A DNA stretch of 64,000 nucleotides from Pelagicoccus albus (GCF_014230145.1 NZ_JACHVC010000006.1:310001-374000), one strand, 5' to 3'; shown: positions 49,258 through 58,671, counted from the stretch's first letter. The notes: generated from the sequence alone by a model not told the origin. Program-made: numbers and translations.

Positions 49258-51841
49258 ATTGAGCGCAAAGTCTAAATTGAACGCCAAGAAGTCGCTCATG
49301 ACGATTGGGGCGATTCTGCTGGTCGCCGGACTGATGTACCTCTTGTACAAAAACCTTTCTGGCTTCGACTATCGTACCGTCATCGCGGCCATGAAAGGCT
49401 ACTCTTGGTCGGCCGTCGCGTTCGCTATCGGATTTACCGCTGTCAGCTATCTGCTCATGGCAGGTTATGATTGGCTGGGGCAAATTTACATCGGGAATCG
49501 ACAAAACTGGAAACGCACGATGCTCGTCTCGTTCTACAGCTATGTGCTTAGCTTAAACGTAGGACTCTCCATTGTCAGTTCATCTGCAGTTCGTTACAAG
49601 ATGTATCAAGGTTGGGGATACAAGACTAGCGATATTGCCAAGCTAATCGTTTTTGCTTCGGTGAGCTTTTGGCTGGGGCTTGTCGTGCTTGCGGGTGCGG
49701 CTTTGTTTTTTACGGATGTTCGTTTTGACGGGGCGTACCCGATCCCAGACGCTTTGGTCAAACCGCTGGGAGCTCTGATGATGCTGGCCGGCTTGGCTTA
49801 CATCTTAGCATGTCGGTTCTCGAAAGGTAAGCTAGCCATCAAAGGACGCGAGCTCGCCTTGCCCGGGTGGAAAACAGGAGTCGGCCAGATCGGTATTACT
49901 GTATTGGATACTGTAGCCGCGGCGACAGCCCTCTATTTTCTCATCCCCGACGACAATCTGAGTTTCTTCGCCTTCACGAGCATTTTCTGTATTGCGTTCT
50001 TTGGAGGCCTTGTGAGCTCCACACCGGGTGGAATTGGCGTATTTGAAACGGTCTTCTTACTCTTTCTTCCCACGGCTGCGAGCGACAATGAACTGCTGGC
50101 TGCACTGCTTGTGTATCGAGCAATCTACTTTTTGCTACCTCTGTTGGTTGCGTGCGCTCTTTTTGCGGCTTTGGAAGGGAAGTCCTTCGTTGGAAAAGCC
50201 GGACCACGCATGGAAAAGGCACAGACCTGGCTTAGCGTGATTGCTCCCAGAGTTTTATCGGCTCTTATCTTTTTCGGCGGTCTGATCATGCTTTTTGCCG
50301 GTTCTTTGCCGTCCAATTCTCTTCACTCGGAATGGCTCAAAGGGATGATGCCAGGAATGTTTGTAGAGCTCTCGCATTTTGCCGTGAGTCTCATGGGGTT
50401 GGCCCTTCTCTTTCTCGCTTACGGAATCAAGCGCAAGATAGACAGCTCTTATTATCTTACCCTGCTGGTGCTTTCGATCGGAGCTCCGCTCTCCCTCTTG
50501 CGAGGAGATGGAATGGGAGCTTTTCTCGCTCTGGTCGCCATGGGGGCTGTGCTGACACCTTGCCGTAGATACTTCTACAGACGCTCGTCGTTACTAGATC
50601 TCAACATGGACCTTGGCTCGCTTATCGCTGTCCTAGTGGCGGTCGCGTGTACTATTTATTTGGGTGTTTTTGTGTATCACCACGGAGCCTACGAGAACCA
50701 ATCTTGGTGGGCCTTCGAGTTCGATGGACAGAAAAGCCGCTTTTTGCGAACCTCGTTCGGGATCGCTTTGGCCGGTTTGCTATTCTGTTTCTACAAGCTC
50801 GTCCATACGGTGAAGCCGATCGCCGGAACCCCTTATTGGCAATGTAAGGAAGCGGTCGACCGCATTCTGGAATCAAGCCCCGTGGCCTCCTCAAACTTGG
50901 CCTTAATGGGGGACAAGCGCTTCTATTTCAATGACGAGGAAACCGCGTTCATCATGTTCCGCATCAGCGGAAAGACTTGGGTATCGATGGGGGATCCGGT
51001 GGGGGACCCGAAAGCATTCAAGAATCTGATAACCTCTTTTCGCGAGCTGGCGGCAGAGTATGGCGGCCAACCCGTTTTCTACCAGGCCAGCAAGGATCAT
51101 CTTTTCAACTACGTCGACGTTGGCCTGCGTCCGGTCAAAGTCGGAGAGGTGGCTCGCGTTCGTCTGGAGGACTTCACATTAACTGGTTCTAAGCGTCAAA
51201 GCATGCGCTCGCGCCTGAAGCGGGTTGCCAAGAAAGGCTGCGTATTCGAGATGCTCAGTCAGGAAGAGGCGCTGCTTGAAATGCAAACCTTGAAAGCCAT
51301 CTCGGATGAATGGCTTGCTGCTAAGAAGGCGCGGGAAAAGGGCTTCTCCTTGGGTTATTTCGATGAGAGCTACCTTGCTCGCTTCCGCATCGCAGTCGTT
51401 CGCGTTGAAGGAAAAATCGTCGCATTCACCAACGTTTGGGAAACTCGCTCCAAAGAGGAGATATCCATCGATCTGATGCGCTACTCGAATGATGCTCCGC
51501 CTAGCGTGATGGAGTTTCTTTTCGTAGAGCTTATCAAATGGTCTCAGGAGGAGGGATTCGTATTTTTCGACCTACGAGTTGCTCCGCTTTCGGGGATCAC
51601 GGTCGGAAACAGCGTTCCCTTCGCCCACAAGCTCCTCGATGTAGTCTTCAATCACGGGGAAAACTTTTACGGCTTTAAGGGGATCCGTTCCTACAAGGAA
51701 CGATTCAGCCCCGAGTGGGAACCCATCTATGTGGCGAGCCCTAGCAGTTGGCGTCTGCCTTTTGTGACTGCAGATTTGACCCGAGTGGTCTCCTCTCGTC
51801 CGAGCCCATCCGCTCCGGCAGGTTTCCATGGCTCGAATTGA
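49250..51841 (+). CDS. mprF: Bifunctional phosphatidylglycerol flippase/lysyltransferase MprF
   Basis: An 863-residue MprF. The N-terminal half (about 1-560) carries many transmembrane helices of the flippase domain (YLLMAGYDWLGQIY, SIVSSSAVRYKMYQGWGYK, STPGGIGVFETVFLLFLP). The C-terminal third is the soluble DUF2156 aminoacyl-transferase domain with the paired GNAT folds: DPVGDPKAF, FYQASKDHLFNYVDVGLRP, KRQSMRSRLKRV and FDLRVAPLSGI. It adds an amino acid, usually Lys, from charged tRNA to phosphatidylglycerol, reducing envelope negative charge and resistance-related binding of cationic peptides. The ATG at 49250 is preferred to one 13 codons upstream, which would overlap the hydrolase deeply. 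Confidence 0.93.
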   Translation: MSELSAKSKLNAKKSLMTIGAILLVAGLMYLLYKNLSGFDYRTVIAAMKGYSWSAVAFAIGFTAVSYLLMAGYDWLGQIYIGNRQNWKRTMLVSFYSYVLSLNVGLSIVSSSAVRYKMYQGWGYKTSDIAKLIVFASVSFWLGLVVLAGAALFFTDVRFDGAYPIPDALVKPLGALMMLAGLAYILACRFSKGKLAIKGRELALPGWKTGVGQIGITVLDTVAAATALYFLIPDDNLSFFAFTSIFCIAFFGGLVSSTPGGIGVFETVFLLFLPTAASDNELLAALLVYRAIYFLLPLLVACALFAALEGKSFVGKAGPRMEKAQTWLSVIAPRVLSALIFFGGLIMLFAGSLPSNSLHSEWLKGMMPGMFVELSHFAVSLMGLALLFLAYGIKRKIDSSYYLTLLVLSIGAPLSLLRGDGMGAFLALVAMGAVLTPCRRYFYRRSSLLDLNMDLGSLIAVLVAVACTIYLGVFVYHHGAYENQSWWAFEFDGQKSRFLRTSFGIALAGLLFCFYKLVHTVKPIAGTPYWQCKEAVDRILESSPVASSNLALMGDKRFYFNDEETAFIMFRISGKTWVSMGDPVGDPKAFKNLITSFRELAAEYGGQPVFYQASKDHLFNYVDVGLRPVKVGEVARVRLEDFTLTGSKRQSMRSRLKRVAKKGCVFEMLSQEEALLEMQTLKAISDEWLAAKKAREKGFSLGYFDESYLARFRIAVVRVEGKIVAFTNVWETRSKEEISIDLMRYSNDAPPSVMEFLFVELIKWSQEEGFVFFDLRVAPLSGITVGNSVPFAHKLLDVVFNHGENFYGFKGIRSYKERFSPEWEPIYVASPSSWRLPFVTADLTRVVSSRPSPSAPAGFHGSN

Positions 51842-51947
51842 TGGCTCGTCCGAGAGGACAAGTTGAGGAGAAAAGCGAGTTCCCCGGGTGGGATCGAAAT
51901 TTGTTAAAAATAGGGGTTGAAACAAAGGGCGACAGCGTCGAGCTTCT

Positions 51948-52052
<105 letters not shown>

Positions 52053-52088
52053 TTTTTCTTTTTGAAACGGCAAGGCGGTCGTCACGGG

Positions 52089-53264
52089 ATGAGTCGCCAG
52101 AGCGGTTTTCCCCGACAAATGAGCCAAGGCTATCAGGTAATTGCCCGCAAGTGGCGTCCCCAGAAGTTCGACGAAGTGGTCGGTCAGGACCATGTCGTTC
52201 GCACCCTCAAGAATGCGATAGAGCAAAATCGTATCGCTCACGCCTATCTCTTTGTAGGGCCTAGAGGCACCGGAAAGACCACCACTGCCCGTATTTTCGC
52301 CAAGTGTCTGAATTGCGAAGGCGGGCCGCTCTCGGAACCTCCCGAAGACTCGGAGATCTGCAAAGCGATCATGGCGGGTACTTGTATGGACGTGCTCGAA
52401 ATCGATGGCGCTTCGAACAATGGCGTCGAACAGGTTCGCGCCTTGCGAGACGACGCTCAGTACGCTCCGAGTCAGGGCAAGTTCAAGGTCTACATCATTG
52501 ACGAGGTGCACATGCTTTCCACAGGCGCTTTCAACGCCTTGCTCAAGATTCTCGAAGAGCCGCCTGAGCACGTGAAATTCGTGTTCGCCACTACAGAAGC
52601 TCACAAGGTTTTGCCCACCATCGTTTCCCGCTGCCAACGTTTCGATCTCAAGCCGATCCCCGAAGATTTGATCCGGGAGCGCTTGGCTTTGATCTGCAAG
52701 ACGGAGGGAATCGAAGCAGACGAGGATGCACTCAAGGCAGTTGCCCGCTTGGCGGACGGAGGAATGCGTGATTCCCAGTCCATTCTCGACCAGATGATCG
52801 CTTTCTGCGGAACGAAAATCACCGAGCCTGATGTGTTGCAGGTATACGGACTGGTTAGTGGAGAGCACATCAACGAGCTCGCCACCTCGATTGCGACCGG
52901 AAATCACCCGCGCCTTTTGGAACTCAGTGACCAATTTGACGCTTCTGGACAGGATTTTTATCGTGCTCTCGTAGACCTGCAGGCTCGCGTTCGACAGGCT
53001 CTGCTCGAAGCAGTTCGTGGAGGAGGTAAGACCACTAGCCTAGGCGAAGAGTTGAGCACCGAGTCGCTTACCCGTTTGTTGGACAGTTTGCGTCAAAGTG
53101 AATCCGGCCTAAAATTTGGATTGAGCGAAAAGGTTAACTTCGAGGTCGCTTTGTTGAAAGCCTCGGAAGAGTGCCGGGCCCGGGCGATCGACGGTTTGAT
53201 TCGCGAGCTTTCCAGCATCGCCGAGAATCTGCCGGAGACTGCTGACGAAAAAAAAAACGACTGA
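52089..53264 (+). CDS. dnaX: DNA polymerase III subunit, gamma-type product (dnaX zero frame)
   Basis: A 391-residue zero-frame product of dnaX. The AAA+ clamp-loader core has Walker [10 protein letters not shown], the zinc-binding Cys set within CLNC...C...C (about 65-95), Walker B region IIDEVHML and sensor-1 [18 protein letters not shown]. The collar domain follows (about 230-370). The frame ends at TGA 53262-53264, immediately after the A10 run at 53248-53257. This stop truncates the protein before the tau-specific tail, as the gamma product is truncated in E. coli. The ATG at 52089 starts 36 bp after the SRP RNA; an open frame reaches further back, but only into that RNA's tail. Confidence 0.93.
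   Translation: MSRQSGFPRQMSQGYQVIARKWRPQKFDEVVGQDHVVRTLKNAIEQNRIAHAYLFVGPRGTGKTTTARIFAKCLNCEGGPLSEPPEDSEICKAIMAGTCMDVLEIDGASNNGVEQVRALRDDAQYAPSQGKFKVYIIDEVHMLSTGAFNALLKILEEPPEHVKFVFATTEAHKVLPTIVSRCQRFDLKPIPEDLIRERLALICKTEGIEADEDALKAVARLADGGMRDSQSILDQMIAFCGTKITEPDVLQVYGLVSGEHINELATSIATGNHPRLLELSDQFDASGQDFYRALVDLQARVRQALLEAVRGGGKTTSLGEELSTESLTRLLDSLRQSESGLKFGLSEKVNFEVALLKASEECRARAIDGLIRELSSIAENLPETADEKKND
53234..53257 (+). promoter_or_regulatory. Candidate -1 frameshift signal in dnaX
   Basis: An A10 slippery run (53248-53257) is preceded ten bases upstream by GGAG (53234-53237), the spacing at which a Shine-Dalgarno-like sequence stimulates -1 slippage in E. coli dnaX. The zero-frame TGA follows five bases after the run. 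A 5-bp TGACG/CGTCA pairing (53262-53266 with 53287-53291) could form a weak hairpin downstream. Both ribosomal slippage and transcriptional slippage on A10 are possible. Confidence 0.72.
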
Positions 53265-53602
53265 CGGTACCGGAGCGTAAGCCATACGTCACCAAGCAGA
53301 TTGCCCCCGCGCCTGAACGGCAATTGCCAGTTGGCGCTCCAGAGCAGAGCCCATTTCCGTTAGAGGAGTCCGAATCTGACGACGGCTATATTGATATGCC
53401 TAGCGACTTCGATTTGGCCGAAGAGTTGGGAGCGACTATGCCAATCCTCGAGGAGGACATTTTGCCGGATGACGGTTCGGAATTGCCGGAATTAGAAGCG
53501 GTGGAAAAGCGAATTCCAGAGAAGACGAGAGTTTTGATGGAGGAGCTATTTCGAGCCAAACTTTCGAAAGTGCAGCGGGTTAATCCTAAGAAGATTCGCT
53601 AG
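53246..53602 (+). CDS. dnaX: dnaX C-terminal extension reached by -1 frameshift
   Basis: In the -1 frame from the A10 run there is no stop for 117 codons, down to 53602. Reading across the run as AAA codons gives [14 protein letters not shown] and then an acidic tail ([21 protein letters not shown]) ending in [16 protein letters not shown]. Together with the zero frame this gives a tau-like product of about 504 residues. No good separate start codon or ribosome site precedes this frame. It therefore makes most sense as the second half of dnaX. Confidence 0.8.
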   Translation, partial: RKKKRLTVPERKPYVTKQIAPAPERQLPVGAPEQSPFPLEESESDDGYIDMPSDFDLAEELGATMPILEEDILPDDGSELPELEAVEKRIPEKTRVLMEELFRAKLSKVQRVNPKKIR

Positions 53603-54111
53603 AGGCTTTTTGACTTATTGAGCTTCAGCCACTCGCGGATCGACTTCAGATCTTCGTCTTTTTGGCTCATTTCAAGGTATTCTGGATCAAGGCGAAAGGA
53701 GCGGATCAGGTATTTCATAGCCGTTTCCGTATCGCCGGTGCAGCAGGCGTAGCATCCGAGATTGTAGTGGATGATAGCCTCTTCCGGAAAAAGTTTCACC
53801 GCTTTCTCCAAGATCGTTTTAGCGCTCTCAATCCCGCTCGAACGCCTCGTTACGTAGGCGAGGTTAACGACGTTTCCAGGGTCCGAACTTTCCTTGGCCG
53901 CCAAACGATGGGCAGTCGGGAGGGCTTCTTGCCAGCGTTGGGCTTCCATCAAAATGGCCAATCGCATTTTAAGAAGCTCGTTCTTGCAGGAGAGCATTTC
54001 GTCTATGTTCTCCAATTCGGCAAGGGCCTCGTCGAACATGCCGAGTTCGCGATAGCCGTTTGCGTAAGTTAAGCTTTTTTTGAATAGGATTTGATCTCGC
54101 TCGCTTGGCAT
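53599..54111 (-). CDS. Tetratricopeptide-repeat protein
   Basis: A 170-residue soluble protein of TPR-like helical repeats: SLTYANGYRELGMFDEALAELENI, LAILMEAQRWQEALPTAHRL, AKTILEKAVKLFPEEAIIHYNLGCYACCTGD and AMKYLIRSFRLDPEYLEMS, all in outline. The ATG at 54111 is chosen over an upstream TTG. The tail overlaps the dnaX -1 frame by 4 bp, convergent. TPR proteins bind other proteins; the partner is not evident. Confidence 0.8.
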   Translation of the reverse strand: MPSERDQILFKKSLTYANGYRELGMFDEALAELENIDEMLSCKNELLKMRLAILMEAQRWQEALPTAHRLAAKESSDPGNVVNLAYVTRRSSGIESAKTILEKAVKLFPEEAIIHYNLGCYACCTGDTETAMKYLIRSFRLDPEYLEMSQKDEDLKSIREWLKLNKSKSL

Positions 54112-54167
54112 TTTGGAAAGCGAACACTGTAGCGGTTGCTGCGAAATTGGCAATGATTTGGCACAAC

Positions 54168-54197
54168 GAAAAAAAGGGCCCAGCCAAAGCTGGACCC
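54168..54197 (-). terminator. Terminator of the EF-hand gene
   Basis: On the minus strand, GGGTCCAGC and GCTGGGCCC arms with a short loop are followed by T7. It lies about 30 bp beyond the EF-hand gene stop. Confidence 0.88.
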
Positions 54198-54227
54198 GAT
54201 CGTACGTAGATGTCTAAACCTAAGAAA

Positions 54228-54671
54228 TTATTCGCTATCTGTACCGCGAGGCCCCCTTCCTGGACCGCGTTTTCCGCGTGAATGAGTGGCGGTGACAGCT
54301 TCCAAAAGCTCTGCGGTATCGAGCTCGGCGTCTCCGTCTGTATCAAAGTCTTCCACTAGTCCGGCGGCCATTTCTTCTGGATCCATAGCGCCTCGCTTGC
54401 CTTTCTTGCGCTGAGGAGGAGGTGGTGGCAGATCTGCATCTTCGTCGGCTTGAGCGTCTTCCATCTCAGCCATTCGACGTTCTTGAAGTTCTGCAAAACC
54501 GGTTGCCAACTCGGTGGCGTTGAGGCTGCCATTTTCGTCAGCATCGAACTCGAAAAGGTCGACGACAACGGTTTCTGGGTCAGGGCGCTCCGGGCGTTGT
54601 GGTTTGGCGTTGAGGTTTGCGACGAGGATGCCGCTTCCGAGAAGTGATAGGGTCAGTAGTGCTGTTTTCAT
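54228..54671 (-). CDS. Exported EF-hand calcium-binding protein
   Basis: A 147-residue protein with a signal peptide (residues 1-22, ending near LNA). It has two EF-hand loops: DADENGSLNATE (about 44-55) and DTDGDAELDTAE (about 109-120), both with the acidic positions needed for calcium. A Pro/Lys-rich linker separates them, and the tail GKRGPGRGPRG is basic and Gly-rich. It is divergent from, and 167 bp away from, an OmpR/kinase pair, and may be a periplasmic calcium sensor or buffer for that pair. It has its own terminator. Confidence 0.9.
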   Translation of the reverse strand: MKTALLTLSLLGSGILVANLNAKPQRPERPDPETVVVDLFEFDADENGSLNATELATGFAELQERRMAEMEDAQADEDADLPPPPPQRKKGKRGAMDPEEMAAGLVEDFDTDGDAELDTAELLEAVTATHSRGKRGPGRGPRGTDSE

Positions 54672-54838
54672 TACGTTAGATTTTTGTTTTGTGGTAGCGG
54701 AACGGTTGGACTCGGTCTTTCCGTTTTGTGTGGTCCTAGTTAACCCTTTGGAGATTACGGGAATATGACACTTGGAATTACAAAATTGTAATGAATAGCA
54801 ATCTTGCCTGTCGCCCTGCTTAAGGCCAAATTGGGACT

Positions 54839-55510
54839 ATGAAGGTACTGCTCGTTGAGGACGAAAAAAAGATATCAGACTTTGTCGTTAAAGGACTTAG
54901 AGAGCAGGGCTATGTCGTAGAACTCGCGGAAGATGGAAATGACGGCTATCTGCACGCCACGAGCCAAAGCTACGATGTGATCGTTCTCGATATAATGCTT
55001 CCCGGGCGCGATGGCTTAAGCATTTTAAAAATGCTACGCAAAGGAGGAAACACGGTGCCGGTGATTTTGGTTACGGCTCGAGGCGAATTAGACGAGAGAT
55101 TGGAGGGCCTGAATCTGGGAGCCGACGACTATTTGACCAAGCCATTCTATTTGGACGAATTAGTCGCCCGTATCCAAGCCGTTCACCGTCGGTCAAGTGG
55201 GCAGTCCTTAAGTTTGCTGCAAGTCGAGGATCTACTTGTCAGCCTTACAAACCGGGAAGTGAAACGAGCAGGTGAAATCGTAGAGCTTACTACTCGAGAA
55301 TTTAATTTGCTTGAATACTTGATGAGGTCTCCCGGACGCGTGATGACGCGTACCCAGATTTTGGAACAGGTTTGGGGCTATGACTTTGATCCTAGTACGA
55401 ATGTAGTTGATGTTTGCGTACAGAGATTAAGGAAGAAGATCGATGCGGGACACGACGTTCAGCTTATCGAAACCGTGCGTGGCGCGGGCTATCGGATGAA
55501 AAAGGCATGA
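54839..55510 (+). CDS. OmpR/PhoB-family response regulator
   Basis: A 223-residue regulator. The receiver domain has acidic LVEDEKK, phospho-acceptor Asp in VIVLDIMLPGRDG and Lys in LTKPFYLDEL. The C-terminal winged helix has ELTTREFNLLEYLMRSPGRVMTR in outline and NVVDVCVQRLRKKID. The closest type is the CusR/CopR group of metal and envelope-stress regulators. It overlaps the kinase gene by ATGA, so the two form an operon. It is divergent from the EF-hand gene and may control it. Confidence 0.95.
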   Translation: MKVLLVEDEKKISDFVVKGLREQGYVVELAEDGNDGYLHATSQSYDVIVLDIMLPGRDGLSILKMLRKGGNTVPVILVTARGELDERLEGLNLGADDYLTKPFYLDELVARIQAVHRRSSGQSLSLLQVEDLLVSLTNREVKRAGEIVELTTREFNLLEYLMRSPGRVMTRTQILEQVWGYDFDPSTNVVDVCVQRLRKKIDAGHDVQLIETVRGAGYRMKKA

Positions 55511-56997
55511 AGTCATTTCGGCTTAGAATCATTCTCTGGACCACGATCATCGCAGGGGCGGTGATGCTTGGTTTTGGTGTAGCGGGTAACATCGCTTTTG
55601 AGAAAATGAAGCTTCGTCAGGTCGACGAGTCTTTGTCCTTGTTTGTGGCACGTTTACCATTTCCCCCGAACCATAAGTGGTTTTGGGATCGTGCCGGGGA
55701 AGATGTGCGTCAGGAGCTGGAAAGGCATTTAGGTTCCGATGCCATGGTGGCATCCTACGGAACACGAAATATCGTAGAGGAGGGTGAAGACCCTGTCTTA
55801 CTGACCTCGAAAGGCGATTTCGAAGCCTTGTTTCCTGATCAATCAAGTTTACCGGCGACAAATGGTTATCTAGAAATGGAGCCAGAAGGACCAGGACCGG
55901 AGGGAGGTCCTCCGCGAGGGAAGTCACGGCGAAATGGAGCTCCGTTAGGCCGACCTGAATTCAGTTCAACCTTTGTGGAGAGTTCAGTCGACGGAGAGCG
56001 ATGGCGTGTGTCGGTGGCAACTTATCCCGGCTTCAACGTACTGACCGCTGTAAACTACGAAAAGATTCGTCGCGACACAGCATTGATGAGGAGTTCGTTT
56101 GCGGTCGCTTTCCCCATCGCACTGTTGGCGATGGCTGCCAGTATTTGGTTTTTTGTTACGAGAGCGATTCGTCCCGTCGCTCGCTTGTCTACTGCCATCG
56201 AGAAAGTATCTGCTAAAAGTCTCAATGCACGTCTGGAAAACGAGGGGGCTTACAGCGAATTTGCTTCGCTGATAGACCATTTCAATCTCATGTTGCAGCG
56301 TTTGGATCGAAGCTTCACGCAGGCTACTCGTTTCAGCGCTGACGCGGCCCACGAGTTGAAGACTCCTTTGGCGATCCTACAAGGTCAGCTTGAAGTCGCC
56401 CTGCAGGAAGCCGATGACGACTCCAAGCAACAACGGTTATTGGGCGGCCTGCTGGAAGAGACGCATCGCCTGAAATCCATTACAAGGAAACTGCTTATTT
56501 TGGCGAAGGCGGATGCTGGCTCTCTGGAAACTCAGCTTGAACGGGTGGATTTACGTAGCTTGACGGAGGATCTTGTTGAATTGGCGAGTGAGGATGATCC
56601 GGGAGCTAATATTCGGTTAGAGTACGAAAAGGGAATCGATTACACAGCGAAATGCGACGAGACGCTGACCCGCCAGATTCTTAATAATCTCATCGGAAAC
56701 TCGCTGAAATACAGAATCCCACAGGGCAGTGAGGTGTTGATCGAATTGCAGCGAGAGGAGGGCTCGTTGCGGGTGGAGGTTTCAAATCGCTGCGAGGCCT
56801 TAGGAGCAGATATCCGTTCTCGTCTTTTTGACCGTTTTATCCGGGCGGACAACTCCCGCAGTCGATCTGAGGATGGTACGGGCCTCGGCCTTAGCTTATC
56901 CTTGGAGTTCGCGAAAGCTCAGGGGGGCCAGCTTTCATTGGTTGAAGGAACCGAGGAGAATGAATTGAAGGTCCGCTTCGAGCTTCCGAGCTCCTGA
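55507..56997 (+). CDS. Membrane sensor histidine kinase, partner of the OmpR-type regulator
   Basis: A 496-residue kinase. Two transmembrane helices (about 7-28 and 195-217) enclose a periplasmic sensor of about 165 residues. Near its end is a Pro/Gly/Arg-rich stretch (EPEGPGPEGGPPRGKSRRNG). A HAMP domain follows (IRPVARLSTAIEKVS), then HisKA with the His in FSADAAHELKTPLAIL and HATPase with NLIGNSLKYRIP, a weakened G1 box and GTGLGLSLS. The Pro/Gly/Arg stretch resembles the tail of the divergent EF-hand protein, so the two may contact each other or a shared ligand. Sensing of metal or calcium is inferred. Confidence 0.92.
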   Translation: MKSFRLRIILWTTIIAGAVMLGFGVAGNIAFEKMKLRQVDESLSLFVARLPFPPNHKWFWDRAGEDVRQELERHLGSDAMVASYGTRNIVEEGEDPVLLTSKGDFEALFPDQSSLPATNGYLEMEPEGPGPEGGPPRGKSRRNGAPLGRPEFSSTFVESSVDGERWRVSVATYPGFNVLTAVNYEKIRRDTALMRSSFAVAFPIALLAMAASIWFFVTRAIRPVARLSTAIEKVSAKSLNARLENEGAYSEFASLIDHFNLMLQRLDRSFTQATRFSADAAHELKTPLAILQGQLEVALQEADDDSKQQRLLGGLLEETHRLKSITRKLLILAKADAGSLETQLERVDLRSLTEDLVELASEDDPGANIRLEYEKGIDYTAKCDETLTRQILNNLIGNSLKYRIPQGSEVLIELQREEGSLRVEVSNRCEALGADIRSRLFDRFIRADNSRSRSEDGTGLGLSLSLEFAKAQGGQLSLVEGTEENELKVRFELPSS

Positions 56998-57071
56998 TAT
57001 GGTGCGAAGGAGAGTGAATTTGGCGTTCCCCGTATTGACCCCAGCCCCGATTTTACTTGGGTTGGCTAACG

Positions 57072-57584
57072 ATGCGTAATCCAGCTAATAGCTCACATCG
57101 TCTAGGGCGACGCGGTTTCTTCCGCTTTTTGTTCGTCGCACTTGTTCTCATCTTCTCCGGCCCATCCGGATTTGGAAAATCGAAGAAGTCAGCCTACACG
57201 TCGAAATTTGGCGTTATGACACCGGGTCCGAGCGGGAACTATCGCGTCTATGCGGAGACGACCTACATCTACAAGAACGTAGATCGAGACTATGCGCACG
57301 GTTTCGAAATCATTCGCAAGGATGGCCAACGTTTCATGGCCCAATACGAGATCCGCTTCCCGGAGCCCATCAGCATCAGTCCGGAACTGGAAAAGGCCTA
57401 TACGGTGCTAGAAGGAGGCAAGTTAATCCGTTCCTCCTCCGAAATGCATTGGGAGATATTCTCTAGCCCCTTTTGGTTCTCTGAAGACGATCCAATTGGC
57501 GTTTATGAGCTTAAGATCTTTTTGGACGGAGAGTTGTATCGGACGATCAATTACGATGTCGTTCCCTTCGAGTCTGGCTTCTAG
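57072..57584 (+). CDS. Exported protein of unknown function
   Basis: A 170-residue protein with a basic n-region (RLGRRGFFRFLF) and hydrophobic core giving a signal peptide (about 1-36). The mature part, beta-rich, includes YRVYAETTYIYKNVDRDYAHGFEI and YELKIFLDGELYRTINYDVVPFE, in outline. No enzymatic motif or membrane segment follows. The ATG at 57072 is preferred to a TTG at 57057. It follows the kinase gene by 74 bp on the same strand and might belong to its regulon. Confidence 0.65.
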   Translation: MRNPANSSHRLGRRGFFRFLFVALVLIFSGPSGFGKSKKSAYTSKFGVMTPGPSGNYRVYAETTYIYKNVDRDYAHGFEIIRKDGQRFMAQYEIRFPEPISISPELEKAYTVLEGGKLIRSSSEMHWEIFSSPFWFSEDDPIGVYELKIFLDGELYRTINYDVVPFESGF

Positions 57585-57587
57585 GAA

Positions 57588-58655
57588 TTAGCCAGCCGTT
57601 AGGTCGAACACAGCTATTTCAGGAGGAGCGAAGAGCCTGAGCTGCGGCCCCCACGCTCCAGTTCCCCGGCTTAGATATAGATGCTGGTGTGACGCTAGTT
57701 CGGTTAGGCCAGGTTTGGCTCGGTAAGCTAGTTTTGTCAGCAGGTGAAAGGGAGCGATTTGTCCGCCATGCGTATGACCCGATAGCTGGAGATCAAATTT
57801 TCCAGCGCTCTCCGGATCAAAGGCAGGGCGGTGTTTCAAAAGCAAGTGGAAGGGAAGACGCGAGAGCGTTGAGAGGGCAGACTCTTCGTCTGGCTTCATT
57901 TCCGAAGCGGGGTCTTCAACACCGACGACAGTCAGCTGCGAATTCACGGGGAACGATCCGTTGCGAAGAACCGAGAATCCAGCCAGCTCAGTCAAAGACA
58001 AGGCTTGGTCGAGTCCTGCATACACCTCGTGATTCCCAGAGACAGCGAATTTGCCTAATGGCGCTTCAATCTTTCTCAAGGCATCGACAAAGGGCGCCAT
58101 GAGCTCGAGGTAGCCATCGAATAAGTCTCCAGTGGATACAACGATGTCTGGCTTTTGCTGGTTGATTGTATCCACCAATTTCCGGGTGTGGGCGATCGAA
58201 CTGCTGTCACCAAGGTGGAGATCGGATATCTGTACGATACGCAGGGAATGGTTGGCATTGGAAATCTTGGGGCTACGAAGCCTGATTTTCCGCAGTCGAA
58301 CGCGTTTTGCGTCGAAGGCTGCCCAGAGGCTGAGTCCTACGGTCGAAATGAGCACGAATAGAAATTGTGCTCTGTCGTTGAAGCTAACTGTAATTAGCTG
58401 AACAAGGTCGCTTAAAGCAGATAGGCTAAATGCGATGCAAGTTATGCCGAGCCAAGTGTATCCAATCCATGAGAACGGTAGCGATGCGGCGAGCTTTCCT
58501 CTCTTCTCCAAAAATATCGCTACAAACAGCGAAAGAAATAGGAGGATAATCGCGGTGGCGAAAAAGACGCTTAGCCCTGGATAGGCGGCTGCCGCTACGC
58601 GGAAAAGATAGTAGTTTATTAGCCCCAGAATGATGGGGATGAGTAGCATGGCCAT
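57588..58655 (-). CDS. Membrane-anchored calcineurin-like metallophosphoesterase
   Basis: A 355-residue protein of the YkuE/LpxH-related membrane phosphoesterase group. Four hydrophobic helices span about residues 1-120. The metallophosphoesterase domain starts at about 145 with SDLHLGDSS, then STGDLFDG, SGNHEVYAG and the C-terminal LSGHTHGGQ, so all metal-binding motifs are present. Some relatives hydrolyse lipid-linked phosphates; the substrate here is not known. The ATG at 58655 is preferred. A TTG nine codons earlier lies inside the hairpin of the upstream gene's terminator. It ends 3 bp from the convergent secreted-protein gene. Confidence 0.88.
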   Translation of the reverse strand: MAMLLIPIILGLINYYLFRVAAAAYPGLSVFFATAIILLFLSLFVAIFLEKRGKLAASLPFSWIGYTWLGITCIAFSLSALSDLVQLITVSFNDRAQFLFVLISTVGLSLWAAFDAKRVRLRKIRLRSPKISNANHSLRIVQISDLHLGDSSSIAHTRKLVDTINQQKPDIVVSTGDLFDGYLELMAPFVDALRKIEAPLGKFAVSGNHEVYAGLDQALSLTELAGFSVLRNGSFPVNSQLTVVGVEDPASEMKPDEESALSTLSRLPFHLLLKHRPAFDPESAGKFDLQLSGHTHGGQIAPFHLLTKLAYRAKPGLTELASHQHLYLSRGTGAWGPQLRLFAPPEIAVFDLTAG

Positions 58656-58671
58656 AAGTGAAAGAAGAAAG

